Shown: positions 27,178-37,603 of the stretch, piece after piece
Layout of the letters: every line of letters begins with the position of its first letter
Numbering within the stretch: position 1 is the stretch's first letter
From: JACOMY01 sp046233115
GTDB lineage: Bacteria > Pseudomonadota > Alphaproteobacteria > Kiloniellales > JACOMY01
Direction: 5' to 3'
DNA length: 64,000 nt
NCBI GenBank assembly: GCA_046233115.1
Contig: JBJXHM010000011.1
Location: 1-64,000, forward strand
Notes under the pieces: generated by a model
Told to the model about the DNA's origin: nothing
The model's input: the letters and a program-made list of their open reading frames with translations, nothing else
Database searches by the model: none
Program-made: the position numbers and the translations under genes

Positions 27178-27430
27178 GGGACGGGGCGCGGGTCCCTCAA
27201 CAGCCGCTGTGTTCCGTCCCACTGCTTGCACGGTTACTGTGAGCCTGGTCGGCCTCGGCGGCAAACTCGGTCGGTGTCAGATAGCCGCGTTTGCAGCGCA
27301 GGCGCTCTTCGTCGAGTGCCAGCATCATCGCTCAATGATGACCTTTGTCTCGGCTCGTTTACGAAACTACCCCAACCCCAGATTCCTGTCTCGGAATTTA
27401 CTATTGGCTCTCTCTATCACGCGGGCTTGC
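27178..27430 (-). pseudogene. Decayed IS3-family transposase C-terminal fragment (copy 1)
   Basis: The minus strand in pieces reads KFRDRNLGLG-stop-FRKRAETKVIIER, then after a frame change LDEERLRCKRGYLTPTEFAAEAD. These correspond to the IS3 integrase end 'NGKFRDECL...EAKVVI...RPHSSLGYLTPAEFA'. Several stops and frameshifts show it is dead. It is homologous to the fragment at 28732 and in the same orientation, and lies just upstream of the AT-rich RTX gene. No inverted repeat ends were identified. The rest of the gap (26946-27177 and 27431-27603) holds the rpoH promoter and the AT-rich RTX leader. Confidence 0.75.
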
Positions 27431-27603
27431 CAGGATAAATCTGTCCTTCCCCAAGATCCCTATGGGCGCCCCATAAGCTTGCATTATCGCTCCGAATCAC
27501 TCTTTTTACTTGCTCAATTTTTACTTGACTTTGAATGATCAGCCATTCCACATTGGTGCAGTAACCATGTTGATTAACACAATCCACCTTGGAGAGTAAA
27601 AAA

Positions 27604-28623
27604 ATGGCTTTTTGGGATGACTTTCTTAATGAACTAAATAGTGCGCTCGAAAACTACAGCACTGAATATAATGGAACTTCCGGCGATGATTACATTGTAC
27701 TGAATAGCGCCGATGCAAGTATATCTCGAGGGTTTTCAGGAAGCGATACCTTATTGGGAGCATCGTTAGCTCAAGCATTATATGGAGGAAATGATAGCGA
27801 TACAATTTATGGAGAAAATGCATCTGATATTTTGTCCGGTGGCGGCGGGAAAGACACTATATTTGGAGGCCACGGCTCAGATGCTATAAAGGGAGATACA
27901 GGCGACGACGCTCTATTTGGTGGAAGTGCTTTTGATGCTATTTATGGAGATTTTGGATCAGACATGATTCAAGGAGAACAAGGCAATGACTATCTATTCG
28001 GGGGAGATGGGCTAGATACTATTTTTGGCGGATCTGAATCCGATTATTTATATGGTGGTTCGGAAAATGATTTTATGTCCGGCGGTGTTGACAATGATTC
28101 TGCTTGGGGCGGTAGCGGAGATGATATTATCTACGGTGGTGAGTTAGATGATGTTCTTCGGGGCAATTTCGGTGATGATAGCATTTATGGCGACCTTGGA
28201 AATGATGTCTTGTTTGGGCACAGCGGGGGCGACATCCTTAGGGGATTGAGCGGAAAAGATACTGTGCGTGGTGGAAGTGGAAATGATACTCTGGCTGCAC
28301 ATTCCGGAGATGACATACTTTTCGGAGGGCACGGAAAAGATCTATTGAACGCTGGAGATGGAGGAGATTTACTTTATGGTGATTCTGGGAATGATAGCAT
28401 ATATGGAAGAGATGGAAATGATATTTTGTATGGCGGGAGTGGGATTGACAGTCTATTTGGAAATTCTGGCGATGATACATTTATTGTCAATTCGCAAACT
28501 GAAATTGTTGGTGGCGAAACATACGTTGGTGGTGGGGGCGTTGACACTTTGATACTACAAGACGGCGCAACCATACCGAGTGGCGCTCTTATTACCGGAG
28601 TAGAAAGTGTTTTATATTATTAG
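27604..28623 (+). CDS. AT-rich RTX calcium-binding repeat protein, probably acquired
   Basis: A 339-residue protein with about 25 canonical nonapeptide RTX repeats (e.g. ILFGGHGKD, SIYGRDGND) and a C-terminal cap (VNSQTEIVGGETYVGGG, then ALITGVESVLYY) homologous to the caps of the other two RTX proteins. All repeats are 9 residues; the 9/10 alternation of the other two is absent. The ATG at 27604 has GGAG 10 bases upstream; a TTG at 27589 is the alternative. Base use is foreign: 26 G+C in 27901-27960 and 21 in 28021-28080. It lies between two decayed IS3-family fragments. There is no signal peptide, and type I secretion is inferred. Confidence 0.87.
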   Translation: MAFWDDFLNELNSALENYSTEYNGTSGDDYIVLNSADASISRGFSGSDTLLGASLAQALYGGNDSDTIYGENASDILSGGGGKDTIFGGHGSDAIKGDTGDDALFGGSAFDAIYGDFGSDMIQGEQGNDYLFGGDGLDTIFGGSESDYLYGGSENDFMSGGVDNDSAWGGSGDDIIYGGELDDVLRGNFGDDSIYGDLGNDVLFGHSGGDILRGLSGKDTVRGGSGNDTLAAHSGDDILFGGHGKDLLNAGDGGDLLYGDSGNDSIYGRDGNDILYGGSGIDSLFGNSGDDTFIVNSQTEIVGGETYVGGGGVDTLILQDGATIPSGALITGVESVLYY

Positions 28624-28731
28624 GACTGATATTCCGGTGATAGTGCATCACTTCTTTTTCGAACACTTCCTGACTTCAAGGATCCGGTCGCACGTTGATT
28701 ATAAGGCCCCCTTGTGGGGTATTGATGCAAT

Positions 28732-28990
28732 GGGACGGCGAGCGGGCCTTCCATCAGTCGCAGTGTTCTATCACATTTGTTCTACGAACGCTGCAATTGC
28801 CTGATCGGTCTTGGCGCAAGCCCGCTCGGTGTCAGATAGCCAAGGTTGGAATGCAGGCGCACGCTGTTGAGTGCTGGCGCCAGCGGTTGATGACGACCTT
28901 GGTCTCCGCTCGGCGACGCCCCCACCCCAAGCTCAGACTCTCATCTCGGAACTTGCCATTGACGCCGTCTCGGTCCTACCAGGGCTTACC
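28732..28990 (-). pseudogene. Decayed IS3-family transposase C-terminal fragment (copy 2)
   Basis: The minus strand gives DRDGVNGKFRDESLSLG, then after frame changes TKVVINRWRQHS and LNSVRLHSNLGYLTPSGLA. These are the conserved integrase-core end of IS3-family transposases. It is the same region and orientation as copy 1 at 27178 and matches it at DNA level over its length, with substitutions and indels. Non-functional. The flanking stretch 28624-28731 shows nothing else. Confidence 0.78.
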
Positions 28991-29006
28991 CGGATCGATT
29001 TATACA

Positions 29007-29026
29007 TGCCCCGACAATGCGGGGCA
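29007..29026 (-). terminator. Possible hairpin terminator of the MarR gene
   Basis: TGCCCCG-acaatg-CGGGGCA forms a seven-pair stem 12 bases beyond the MarR stop codon. No T-run follows on the minus strand, so intrinsic termination is uncertain. Confidence 0.3.
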
Positions 29027-29038
29027 CCTCACTGCCGG

Positions 29039-29365
29039 CTACTGCGTGCCGGCCTTGCATAACAGTTGCTCCAGCTCGTCGAGGAACGCCTGTCCATCTG
29101 GCTGCAGCGAGACCAAGACGCTGCGCCGGTCGGCAGGATCACGTTCGCGCACAAGAAAGCCGGCTGCACCGAGCCGATCCAGGGCTCGGGTCACTGCCGG
29201 CTTAGAGATCTGCAAGGCCTCGGCCAGTCCACGCACCGTGTGCGGAGGAGGCTGCAGCGCGACATGCAGGAGCAGGGCCACCTGGCGCGTGGTCAGATCG
29301 GGAAGCTGCTGCGTCAGGGCCAGATGCAGGACCCGATACCACCAGCTAAGTGTGTCGCTCCGCAT
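29039..29365 (-). CDS. MarR-family transcriptional regulator
   Basis: About 108 residues. The winged-helix core is complete: TTRQVALLLHVALQPPPHTV, then GLAEALQISKPAVTRALDRL (recognition helix), then the wing RERDPADRRSVLVSL with the DRR signature of the family. These proteins bind palindromic operators and are released by small phenolic or oxidant ligands. I place the start at the ATG 29365; the frame is open to 29434 but that extra part looks unlike MarR. It is short for the family (about 140) because the dimerisation helices are trimmed. Target unknown. Confidence 0.82.
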   Translation of the reverse strand: MRSDTLSWWYRVLHLALTQQLPDLTTRQVALLLHVALQPPPHTVRGLAEALQISKPAVTRALDRLGAAGFLVRERDPADRRSVLVSLQPDGQAFLDELEQLLCKAGTQ

Positions 29366-29510
29366 CGTCCACCACCCATCTCGATCGCATCGCTCACTCA
29401 GACCGCTTGGTTGTTCAGCGAGCCTCGGCGGCAAAGGCTAAGCCGGCGGGCACTGTGGTTTCATTGCGGAAATGTAACGCTTTCGTGACTCCCGCCCGGC
29501 GCGGGCGCGG

Positions 29511-29954
29511 CTACTTCACGACGATGCAGGTGCAGCGCGCCAGGCTGGTCACCTTGTGCGAGACGCTGCCGATCAAGATGCCCTCCAGGTCACCGAGACC
29601 GCGGCTGCCTAGCACGATGGCATCGGCACCGACCTCGGTCGCCACCTTGACGATGGTGCGGGCAGCCTGTCCCACCCGAACCTCGGAGCGCACCTCGGCG
29701 ACACCGGCGGCCTCGGCCTCCTGCTTGGCACGCAGCATGATCCGCTCGACCGCCGCGTCCAGGATGTACTGCGGCTCGCCGGTGAGCTGCTCCAGCTTCA
29801 TGTATTCCCGGACAGGATTGGAGGCCGCGATCTCCTTGGTGACGGTGAGAAACACCAGCTTGCTGCCCAGCGACGAGGCCAGGTGTGCTGCGGTCGAGGC
29901 CGCACGCAGCGAGTGGTCCGAGCCGTCCACGGCGCAAAGGATCGTCTTGAACAC
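29511..29954 (-). CDS. Universal stress protein UspA family
   Basis: A 147-residue single Usp domain. The N-terminus MFKTILCAVDGSDHSLRA and the C-terminal ATP-binding motif GADAIVLGSRGLGDLEGILIGSVSHKV (listed here as GSRG-x-GDLEG-x9-SHKV) are both intact, so nucleotide binding is expected. Usp proteins help survival under starvation and oxidative stress. It is not obviously in an operon, lying between MarR and an outer-membrane protein gene in the same direction. Confidence 0.92.
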   Translation of the reverse strand: MFKTILCAVDGSDHSLRAASTAAHLASSLGSKLVFLTVTKEIAASNPVREYMKLEQLTGEPQYILDAAVERIMLRAKQEAEAAGVAEVRSEVRVGQAARTIVKVATEVGADAIVLGSRGLGDLEGILIGSVSHKVTSLARCTCIVVK

Positions 29955-30080
29955 ATCAACTCTCCTCGCCGGTCTCGCCCCCGAAAATCACGGCGGGCGT
30001 CGTCTTTCGAACGGCAGTGTAGGCCGGGAGGGGTCTCGCTTTCAAAGTTCTTCTTGGGGACCGGCCGTGCAAGCGGCCCA

Positions 30081-30114
30081 GAACCGAGACTAGAACCGAG
30101 ACTAGAACCGAGAC
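30081..30114. repeat. Short tandem repeat, 12-base unit
   Basis: Unit gaaccgagacta is present twice in full and once as 10 bases, all identical. It lies 12 bases beyond the stop codon of the outer-membrane protein gene at 30126. Preceded by a small hairpin GGCCG-tgcaag-CGGCC (30063-30078). Confidence 0.85.
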
Positions 30115-30125
30115 GGGCGGCGCGA

Positions 30126-31100
30126 TCAGAACTCTAGAGCGAGTCCGGCAGTCCAGCCGTAGACATTGTCCCCGAAGAGTGCGGACGTGCGGGCCGAGAC
30201 GCCTTCCAGCCCCTTGATGATGGTGCGATCGACCAGCTCCAGTCCCCCGCCGACCTCGAAAAAATAGCTGAAGCGGAGCTCGTCGTTCGTGTCGCCCGGC
30301 AGGTAGGTGTTGGTGGCAAAGCCGATCCAGCGCACCTCGCGATCGAACAGGGTCATCCCCCAGAGCGGACCGTCGATCTGTGCCGCCGCGGTCATGACCC
30401 CGAAGGTGCTGCTGCCCTGCAGCACGGAATCGCTGGCGCTGAAGGTGTTTGCGTAATACTGGTCGTAGCGCACCTTGGCGCCGTAGTTGATGTCGGTGAC
30501 GGGGCCAAGGTAGCCGGAGTGCACCACCTCCGCGGCGCCGCCGATGAGGGCGGTGTTGAGCCAGGCATCGAACAGGATGCCCCTGCCCTGCTCCTTGAAG
30601 GTCTGCGCATCGGGGCCGCTCACCGTGGAGTTGTCCCAGATCCGGGAATAGCCGGCCAGGAAGATCGGCCGGAAAACGGTCCCCTCGAAGAGGTCGATCT
30701 CGACGCCGACACCGCCAAGTGCAGCGACCGTGTTGATGTCGAACTTGTAGTCGTTAACCCGACCGGAATCGACAAGCGTGCCGTCCGCCTTGAAGCCGAG
30801 AAAGCCGACGGACGCCTCGACGTAGGGCTTGATCCCATAGATGGGCTCGAAGGTACGGGAGGGGGAAAACTTATAGTTGCTGATCTTGTTTTGGCCGCCC
30901 AGACCATCGTCGACATAGAAGACCGCAGCACTGACCCCCGGAGTCACGTTGAAGATCGACAGGGCCTGGAAGCCCTTCGCCAGATTGGACTGCTCGGCCT
31001 CATTCCGGATCAGGTCCCTGATGTCTTGCGCCGAGGCCGACGACGTCAAGCCGGCTCCAAGCATTGCGGCAGCCACCGCGACGATCCACACGGCACGCAT
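30126..31100 (-). CDS. Outer-membrane beta-barrel protein of unknown function
   Basis: A 324-residue protein with a Sec signal peptide (MRAVWIVAVAAAMLGAGLTS, cleavage ASA-QD). It consists of alternating beta-strand segments rich in aromatic residues and glycine, and ends with phenylalanine (TAGLALEF), the usual BamA recognition end. No enzymatic motif seen. A 12-14-stranded pore or autotransporter-like barrel is plausible. The start ATG at 31100 is the only one giving the signal peptide. Monocistronic. Confidence 0.7.
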   Translation of the reverse strand: MRAVWIVAVAAAMLGAGLTSSASAQDIRDLIRNEAEQSNLAKGFQALSIFNVTPGVSAAVFYVDDGLGGQNKISNYKFSPSRTFEPIYGIKPYVEASVGFLGFKADGTLVDSGRVNDYKFDINTVAALGGVGVEIDLFEGTVFRPIFLAGYSRIWDNSTVSGPDAQTFKEQGRGILFDAWLNTALIGGAAEVVHSGYLGPVTDINYGAKVRYDQYYANTFSASDSVLQGSSTFGVMTAAAQIDGPLWGMTLFDREVRWIGFATNTYLPGDTNDELRFSYFFEVGGGLELVDRTIIKGLEGVSARTSALFGDNVYGWTAGLALEF

Positions 31101-31342
31101 GGCCCGATCTCCACACCCTTGGCAACGTAATCGTCCTGCACCCTAAGCTGTCGGATGTCGGCAACCAAGTCATTTAGCTTGGCAAGTGTGGATCATATCC
31201 TCCTTTGACAACAAGAAATGCCGGATACTTAACTGAACGATTGCAGTGCCCCGCCGGCGCACAGCCCATCAGCAGCACGCCTTGGCCCAGAGCGCGTCGC
31301 GCTCGGGTGGATTCGCCGCCAGCGCGCAGTCCCCCCCGCGGT

Positions 31343-32737
<1,395 letters not shown>

Positions 32738-32839
32738 GACCTCTTTCTCTCTCGTGCAGGCTCTGGACAAGTGCGGCGCGCTGCGGCAGGAAACGGCGGG
32801 CCGCGCGCGACGGCGGCACTGTCGCAGAGGAGGCGCTGA

Positions 32840-33478
32840 ATGGCCACTGTCCATCTCACCATCGGCAACCGCCGCTACTCCTCCTGGTCGCTCCGGGGCT
32901 GGCTGGCCCTGCGCCTGGCCGGGCTGCAGCCAGAGACCGAGGTGATCTGGCTGGACGAACCCGGCTACAAGGAGCTGCTGGCGGCCGCCGGGCCCTCGGC
33001 CACCGTGCCGGTCATGCGCCTGGATGGCCAGGTGATCTGGGACAGCCTGGCCATCGGCCTCACCCTGGCCGACCGCTTCACCGAGGCCGGCCTCTGGCCC
33101 GCCGACCCGCGCCTCAGGGCCGAGGCCTATGCGGTGACGGCGGAGATGCACTCCAGCTTCTTCGCGCTGCGCGCGGCGCTGCCGATGGACCTCGGCTGCC
33201 GCGGCGAGCCCAGGCCGCTCGATGCCGAGGTCGAAGCGGACATCCGCCGCATCGCCGAGATCTGGTCGCGGCCGCAGTCGGCGGACGGCCCCTTCCTCTT
33301 CGGCAAGGCCTCGCTCGCCGACTGCTTCTTCGCGCCGGTGGCCACCCGCTTGCGCTCCTACGCCGTCCCGCTCGAGGGCCGCGCGGCCGCCTATGCCGAG
33401 GCCCTGCTGGCCTGGCCGCTGTTCCGCGAATGGGAAGAGGCTGCGGCGCTGGAGACCCGCGTCATCGCAAATCCCTAG
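32840..33478 (+). CDS. Glutathione S-transferase family protein
   Basis: A 212-residue two-domain GST. The N-terminal thioredoxin-like domain starts MATVHLTIGNRRYSSWSLRG (the SxWS.R segment is typical of a soluble proteobacterial branch), with cis-proline in ATVPVM, followed by an all-helical domain containing LADCFFAPVATRL. It would conjugate glutathione to electrophiles or act as a reductase. It is the first of a likely same-strand run with the DsbA-like isomerase, DUF4169 and UvrD. Confidence 0.88.
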   Translation: MATVHLTIGNRRYSSWSLRGWLALRLAGLQPETEVIWLDEPGYKELLAAAGPSATVPVMRLDGQVIWDSLAIGLTLADRFTEAGLWPADPRLRAEAYAVTAEMHSSFFALRAALPMDLGCRGEPRPLDAEVEADIRRIAEIWSRPQSADGPFLFGKASLADCFFAPVATRLRSYAVPLEGRAAAYAEALLAWPLFREWEEAAALETRVIANP

Positions 33479-33553
33479 TCGCAAACGTTGTGGTCGCGCG
33501 CGGGCAGCGCTAGAGAGGGTGGGCCGCGCGCGACAGCCTTTGGGAGGAATTGC

Positions 33554-34153
33554 ATGGCCAAGACCGTCGAGTACTACCTGACCCCGATCTCGCCCTGGGC
33601 CTTCCTCGGCGCCCGCCGCTTCGCCGAGATCGTCGAGGCCCACCGGGTCCCGGTGCTGGTGAAGCCGATGAAGATCGGCGAGGTCTTCGCCCAGTCCGGC
33701 GGCCTGCCGCTGGCCAAGCGCGCGCCGCAGCGCCAGGCCTACCGCCTGCAGGAGCTGCAGCGCTGGCGCAAGCGGCGGAACATCCCGCTGAACATCCATC
33801 CGGCCTACTTCCCCGCCCCCGATGCGCTGGCCTGCCGCTTCATCCTGGCCGCAGGCGAGATCGGCGGCGACCCGCTGCGCCTGGCCGAGGCCCTGGGCCG
33901 CGCCGTCTGGGTCGAGGAGCGCAACATCGCCGACACCGGCACCCTGCAGGACATCGCCGAGGAGACCGGCCACAACCGCATCACCATCCTGGCCAAGGCG
34001 ATCGAGCCCACCATCGACATGCGCCTCGACGAACTGACCGAGGAGGCCAAGCAGCGCGGCGTCTTCGGCGCGCCGACCTACATCGTCGGTGAGGAGATCT
34101 TCTGGGGCCAGGACCGGCTGGAGTTCCTCGACGAGTTCCTGGGCGAGGACTGA
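33554..34153 (+). CDS. 2-hydroxychromene-2-carboxylate isomerase-like, DsbA-fold protein
   Basis: A 199-residue thioredoxin-fold protein with a helical insertion, like NahD/kappa-class GST isomerases that use glutathione. The active-site start is VEYYLTPISPWAFLGARRF, where the serine of SPW is the family's catalytic residue. The cis-Pro loop is GVFGAPTYIVGEEIFWGQDRL. In naphthalene pathways such enzymes isomerise chromene carboxylate, but no other aromatic-degradation genes are here, so the real substrate is unknown. ATG at 33554 with GGGAGGAA upstream. Confidence 0.85.
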   Translation: MAKTVEYYLTPISPWAFLGARRFAEIVEAHRVPVLVKPMKIGEVFAQSGGLPLAKRAPQRQAYRLQELQRWRKRRNIPLNIHPAYFPAPDALACRFILAAGEIGGDPLRLAEALGRAVWVEERNIADTGTLQDIAEETGHNRITILAKAIEPTIDMRLDELTEEAKQRGVFGAPTYIVGEEIFWGQDRLEFLDEFLGED

Positions 34154-34160
34154 TCCGGCG

Positions 34161-34346
34161 ATGGCGGAGTTGATCAACCTGCGCCGCGAACGCAAGCGGC
34201 GCGCCCGTGCCGAGAAGGCCGACCTGGCGGCCGCGAACCGGGCGCGCCACGGCACCTCCAAGGCCGAGCGCGAGCGCAGCCAGGCGGTGACGCGGCTGGA
34301 GGACGCCCGGCTTGACGGCCTGCGCCGCGAGCGCGAGGAGGATTAG
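34161..34346 (+). CDS. DUF4169 family protein
   Basis: Sixty-one residues, strongly charged and predicted helical: MAELINLRRERKRRARAEKA then AANRARHGTSKAERE. This matches the small alphaproteobacterial DUF4169 family, whose function is unknown. It starts seven bases after the isomerase stop and is probably co-translated with it. Confidence 0.8.
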   Translation: MAELINLRRERKRRARAEKADLAAANRARHGTSKAERERSQAVTRLEDARLDGLRREREED

Positions 34347-34410
34347 GGCGCAGGGCTAGAGCCCTCCTTCTTCTCTCGACAGCCGCGCGCGGACTCCTAT
34401 AACGGAAGCT

Positions 34411-36675
34411 ATGTCCCAAACTGCGCAGGCAATGCCGCCCTACTTGCAGGGCCTCAACGAGGCCCAACGCCAGGCCGTCGAGGCACTGGACGGCCCGGTG
34501 CTGGTGCTGGCCGGGGCCGGCACCGGCAAGACCCGGGTGCTGACCGCCCGCCTGGCCCATCTCCTGATGACCGGGCGGGCCCGGCCCGGCGAGCTGCTGG
34601 CCGTCACCTTCACCAACAAGGCCGCCCGCGAGATGCGCGAGCGCATCTCCGCCATTCTCGGGCGCCCGGTCGAGGGCTGGTGGCTCGGCACCTTCCACGC
34701 GCTGGCCGCGCGCATGCTGCGCCGCCATGCCGAGAAGGTCGGCCTCACCCCCGCCTTCACCATTCTCGATGCCGACGACCAGCTGCGCCTGTTGAAGCAG
34801 GTAATGGCGGCGGCCAACGTCGACGACAAGGCTTGGCCGGCCCGCATCCTGCTGAACGCGATCCAGCGCTGGAAGGACCGCGGCCAGACCCCGGACAAGA
34901 TCCCGGCCGCCGAGCGCGGCGAGCTCGCCGCCGGCCGCATCCAGGAGCTGTACGCCGCCTACCAGCAGCGCCTGCTGGAGCTGAACGCCTGCGACTTCGG
35001 CGACCTGCTGCTGCACTGCCTGACCCTGTTCCAGAAGGACGGCCAGGTGCTGCAGGAGTTTCAGCAGCGCTTCCGCTACATCCTGGTCGACGAGTACCAG
35101 GACACCAACGTCGCGCAGTATCTCTGGCTGCGGCTACTGGCCCAGGGGCATCACAATCTCTGCTGCGTCGGCGACGACGATCAGGCGATCTATGCCTGGC
35201 GCGGTGCCGAGGTCGGCAACATCCTGCGCTTCGAGGAGGACTTCCCCGGCGCCCTGGTGATCCGGCTGGAGCGCAACTACCGCTCGACCGCCCGCATCCT
35301 GGAGGCCGCCAGCCACCTGATCACCCACAACGAGGGCCGGCTCGGCAAGACGCTCTGGACCGAGGACGATCCGGGCGAGACCCTGCGCGTGCGCGGCCTG
35401 TGGGACGGCGAGGCCGAGGCGCGCTTCGTCGGCGAGGAGATCGAGCAGCTCCAGCGGCGCGGCGAGAGCCTCGGCAGCATGGCCATCCTGACCCGCACCG
35501 GCGCCCAGACCCGCGAGTTCGAGGAGCGCTTCCTCACCCTCGGCCTGCCCTACCGCGTGGTCGGCGGCTTGCGCTTCTACGAGCGCCAGGAGATCCGCGA
35601 CGCCCTGGCCTACCTGCGCCTGATCCACTCCGAGAGCGACGACCTCGCCTTCGAGCGGGTGGTGAACAAGCCCAAGCGCGGTCTGGGCGACGCCACCCTG
35701 CGCGTGCTGCACCTGGCGGCGCGGTCGCGCGGCAGCTCGCTGGCCGCCGCCGGCTGGCTGCTGGCCACCACCGAGGAGCTGCGCCCGCAGGCGCGCAAGG
35801 CGCTGGCCGGCTTCCTCGCCGACCTGGAGCGCTGGCGCGCCCTGCTGGAGACCGAGAACCACGTCCGCGTCGCCGAGATCGTGCTGGACGAGAGCGGCTA
35901 CACCGGGATGCTGCAGCAGGACAAGTCGGCCGAGGCGCCGGGCCGGCTGGAGAACCTGAAGGAGCTGGTGGTGGCGCTGGCCGAGTTCGAGAACCTGGCC
36001 GGCTTCCTGGAGCACGTCAGCCTGGTGATGGAACGCAGCGAGGAGGAGGGTCAGGAGATGGTGACCCTGATGACCCTGCACGCCGCCAAGGGCCTGGAGT
36101 TCGACACGGTCTTCCTGCCGGGCTGGGAGGACGGGCTCTTCCCCAACCAGCGGGCGATGGACGAGAACGGCCTGAAGGGCCTGGAGGAAGAGCGCCGCCT
36201 GGCCTACGTCGGCCTGACGCGGGCGCGCAAGCGGGCGATCCTCTCCTTTGCCGCCAACCGGCGCCTGCACGGCTCCTGGACCGCCACCCTGCCCTCGCGC
36301 TTCCTGGACGAGCTGCCCGAGGGCTGCGTCGAGCGCGAGAGCGACCAGGGCCTCTACGGCAGCGCCGGCGACTATGGCTGGGCCGCCTCGGGCGGCCTCT
36401 CGCCGGACCTGGAGCGCTGGCACACGCGGCGCCTGACGCCGGGCCTGGCCCGGGCCAAGGCGCGCGGCGGCGACAGCGCGCCCTTGCTGGAGATCACGCC
36501 GGTCCGGGTCGAGCCCCAGGGCGGCCACAGCCCCGGCGAGCGGGTCTTCCACCGCAAGTTCGGCTACGGCTCGATCGAGGTGGTCGAGGGCGACCGCCTG
36601 ACCATCCTTTTCGACAAGGCCGGCCAGAAGCGCATCATCGCCGACTTCGTGGTGCCGGCAGACCAGGCTGAGTGA
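34411..36675 (+). CDS. uvrD: UvrD/PcrA-type ATP-dependent DNA helicase
   Basis: A 754-residue SF1A 3'-5' helicase for repair and replication-fork processing. Helicase motifs in order: Q-motif LNEAQRQAVEA, Walker A AGAGTGKTRV, motif Ia TFTNKAAREMRERI, Walker B VDEYQDTN, motif III GDDDQAIYAWRGA, motif IV LERNYRS, motif V TLHAAKGLEF and motif VI YVGLTRARKRA. The C-terminal tail ends with the HRKFGYG...VEGDRLTI module seen in PcrA/UvrD. Length close to the family's 720-780. Same strand as prmA, 31 bases upstream. Confidence 0.95.
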   Translation: MSQTAQAMPPYLQGLNEAQRQAVEALDGPVLVLAGAGTGKTRVLTARLAHLLMTGRARPGELLAVTFTNKAAREMRERISAILGRPVEGWWLGTFHALAARMLRRHAEKVGLTPAFTILDADDQLRLLKQVMAAANVDDKAWPARILLNAIQRWKDRGQTPDKIPAAERGELAAGRIQELYAAYQQRLLELNACDFGDLLLHCLTLFQKDGQVLQEFQQRFRYILVDEYQDTNVAQYLWLRLLAQGHHNLCCVGDDDQAIYAWRGAEVGNILRFEEDFPGALVIRLERNYRSTARILEAASHLITHNEGRLGKTLWTEDDPGETLRVRGLWDGEAEARFVGEEIEQLQRRGESLGSMAILTRTGAQTREFEERFLTLGLPYRVVGGLRFYERQEIRDALAYLRLIHSESDDLAFERVVNKPKRGLGDATLRVLHLAARSRGSSLAAAGWLLATTEELRPQARKALAGFLADLERWRALLETENHVRVAEIVLDESGYTGMLQQDKSAEAPGRLENLKELVVALAEFENLAGFLEHVSLVMERSEEEGQEMVTLMTLHAAKGLEFDTVFLPGWEDGLFPNQRAMDENGLKGLEEERRLAYVGLTRARKRAILSFAANRRLHGSWTATLPSRFLDELPEGCVERESDQGLYGSAGDYGWAASGGLSPDLERWHTRRLTPGLARAKARGGDSAPLLEITPVRVEPQGGHSPGERVFHRKFGYGSIEVVEGDRLTILFDKAGQKRIIADFVVPADQAE

Positions 36676-36706
36676 TCGGGCGGAGTGACCAGGCGGAGTG
36701 AGTGAT

Positions 36707-37594
36707 ATGACGACGAAGGCTTTGCGACTGGCCCGCCTCGCGGTGCCGGCGGTGGCCCTGCCGGCGGTCGACGAGGTCGTGACCTCGCTGGGCGCGGCGC
36801 TCTGGGCCAACCTGGAAGGCGATCCCGACCCGGTGCCGCTGGAGCTGACCCTGCCGCCGGAGCTGGACCAGGCGGACCTGGAGAGCGGCCTGGCCGCGGT
36901 GCTGGATGCCTTCGGCTTCCCGCCGGCCAGCCTGACGGTCGAGGTCCTGCCCGACAAGGACTGGCTGGAGGAGGTACACCGCAGCCTGCCGGCGCTGCGG
37001 GCCGGGCTCTTCTACGTCTATGGCCAGCATGTGCGCGAGACCCCACCGCGCGATCTTATTCCGCTGCAGGTCGAGGCCGCGCTCGCCTTCGGCAGCGGCC
37101 ATCATGAATCGACGCAGGGCTGCCTGGAGGCGCTCTCGGCCATGGCCGACGATGCAGGACCGGAGCGGGTGCTGGACATGGGCTGCGGCTCCGGCATTCT
37201 CGCCATGGCGGCTGCCAAGCTCTGGCCCTGCAAGGTGCTGGGTAGCGACATCCATGCCGAGTCGGTCCGGGTTGCCAACGAGAACGCGGCGCTGAACGGG
37301 GTCGAGGACCAGGTCACCGCGATCGAGGCCGACGGCTACGCCGACCGCCGGATCGAGGCCGCCGGCCCCTACGACCTGATCTTCTCCAACATCCTGGCCA
37401 AGCCGCTGATCGCCTTCGCGCCGGACCTCGCCCGCCACCTGGCGCCCGGTGGGACCGCCATCCTGGCCGGCCTGCTGCAGCGCGAGGGCGCCGCCGTGCT
37501 GGAGGCGCACCTGGCCGAGGGGTTGGAGCTGGTGCAGGCTCGCGACCTGGGCCAGTGGCGCTGCCTGGTGCTGCGCAAGCCGGCGGCAGCCTGA
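36707..37594 (+). CDS. prmA: Ribosomal protein L11 methyltransferase
   Basis: A 295-residue SAM-dependent methyltransferase that trimethylates ribosomal protein L11. The SAM motif is VLDMGCGSGILAMAAAKL and the catalytic-loop motif NILAKPLIAFAPDL. The pre-SAM segment ALAFGSGHHESTQGCLE aligns with PrmA's AFGTGTHPTT. The N-terminal substrate domain is present. The ATG at 36707 has GGCGGAG upstream; a GTG at 36698 is less likely. Followed nine bases later by the HAD gene. Confidence 0.92.
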   Translation: MTTKALRLARLAVPAVALPAVDEVVTSLGAALWANLEGDPDPVPLELTLPPELDQADLESGLAAVLDAFGFPPASLTVEVLPDKDWLEEVHRSLPALRAGLFYVYGQHVRETPPRDLIPLQVEAALAFGSGHHESTQGCLEALSAMADDAGPERVLDMGCGSGILAMAAAKLWPCKVLGSDIHAESVRVANENAALNGVEDQVTAIEADGYADRRIEAAGPYDLIFSNILAKPLIAFAPDLARHLAPGGTAILAGLLQREGAAVLEAHLAEGLELVQARDLGQWRCLVLRKPAAA

Positions 37595-37603
37595 GGGTCC
37601 GGC

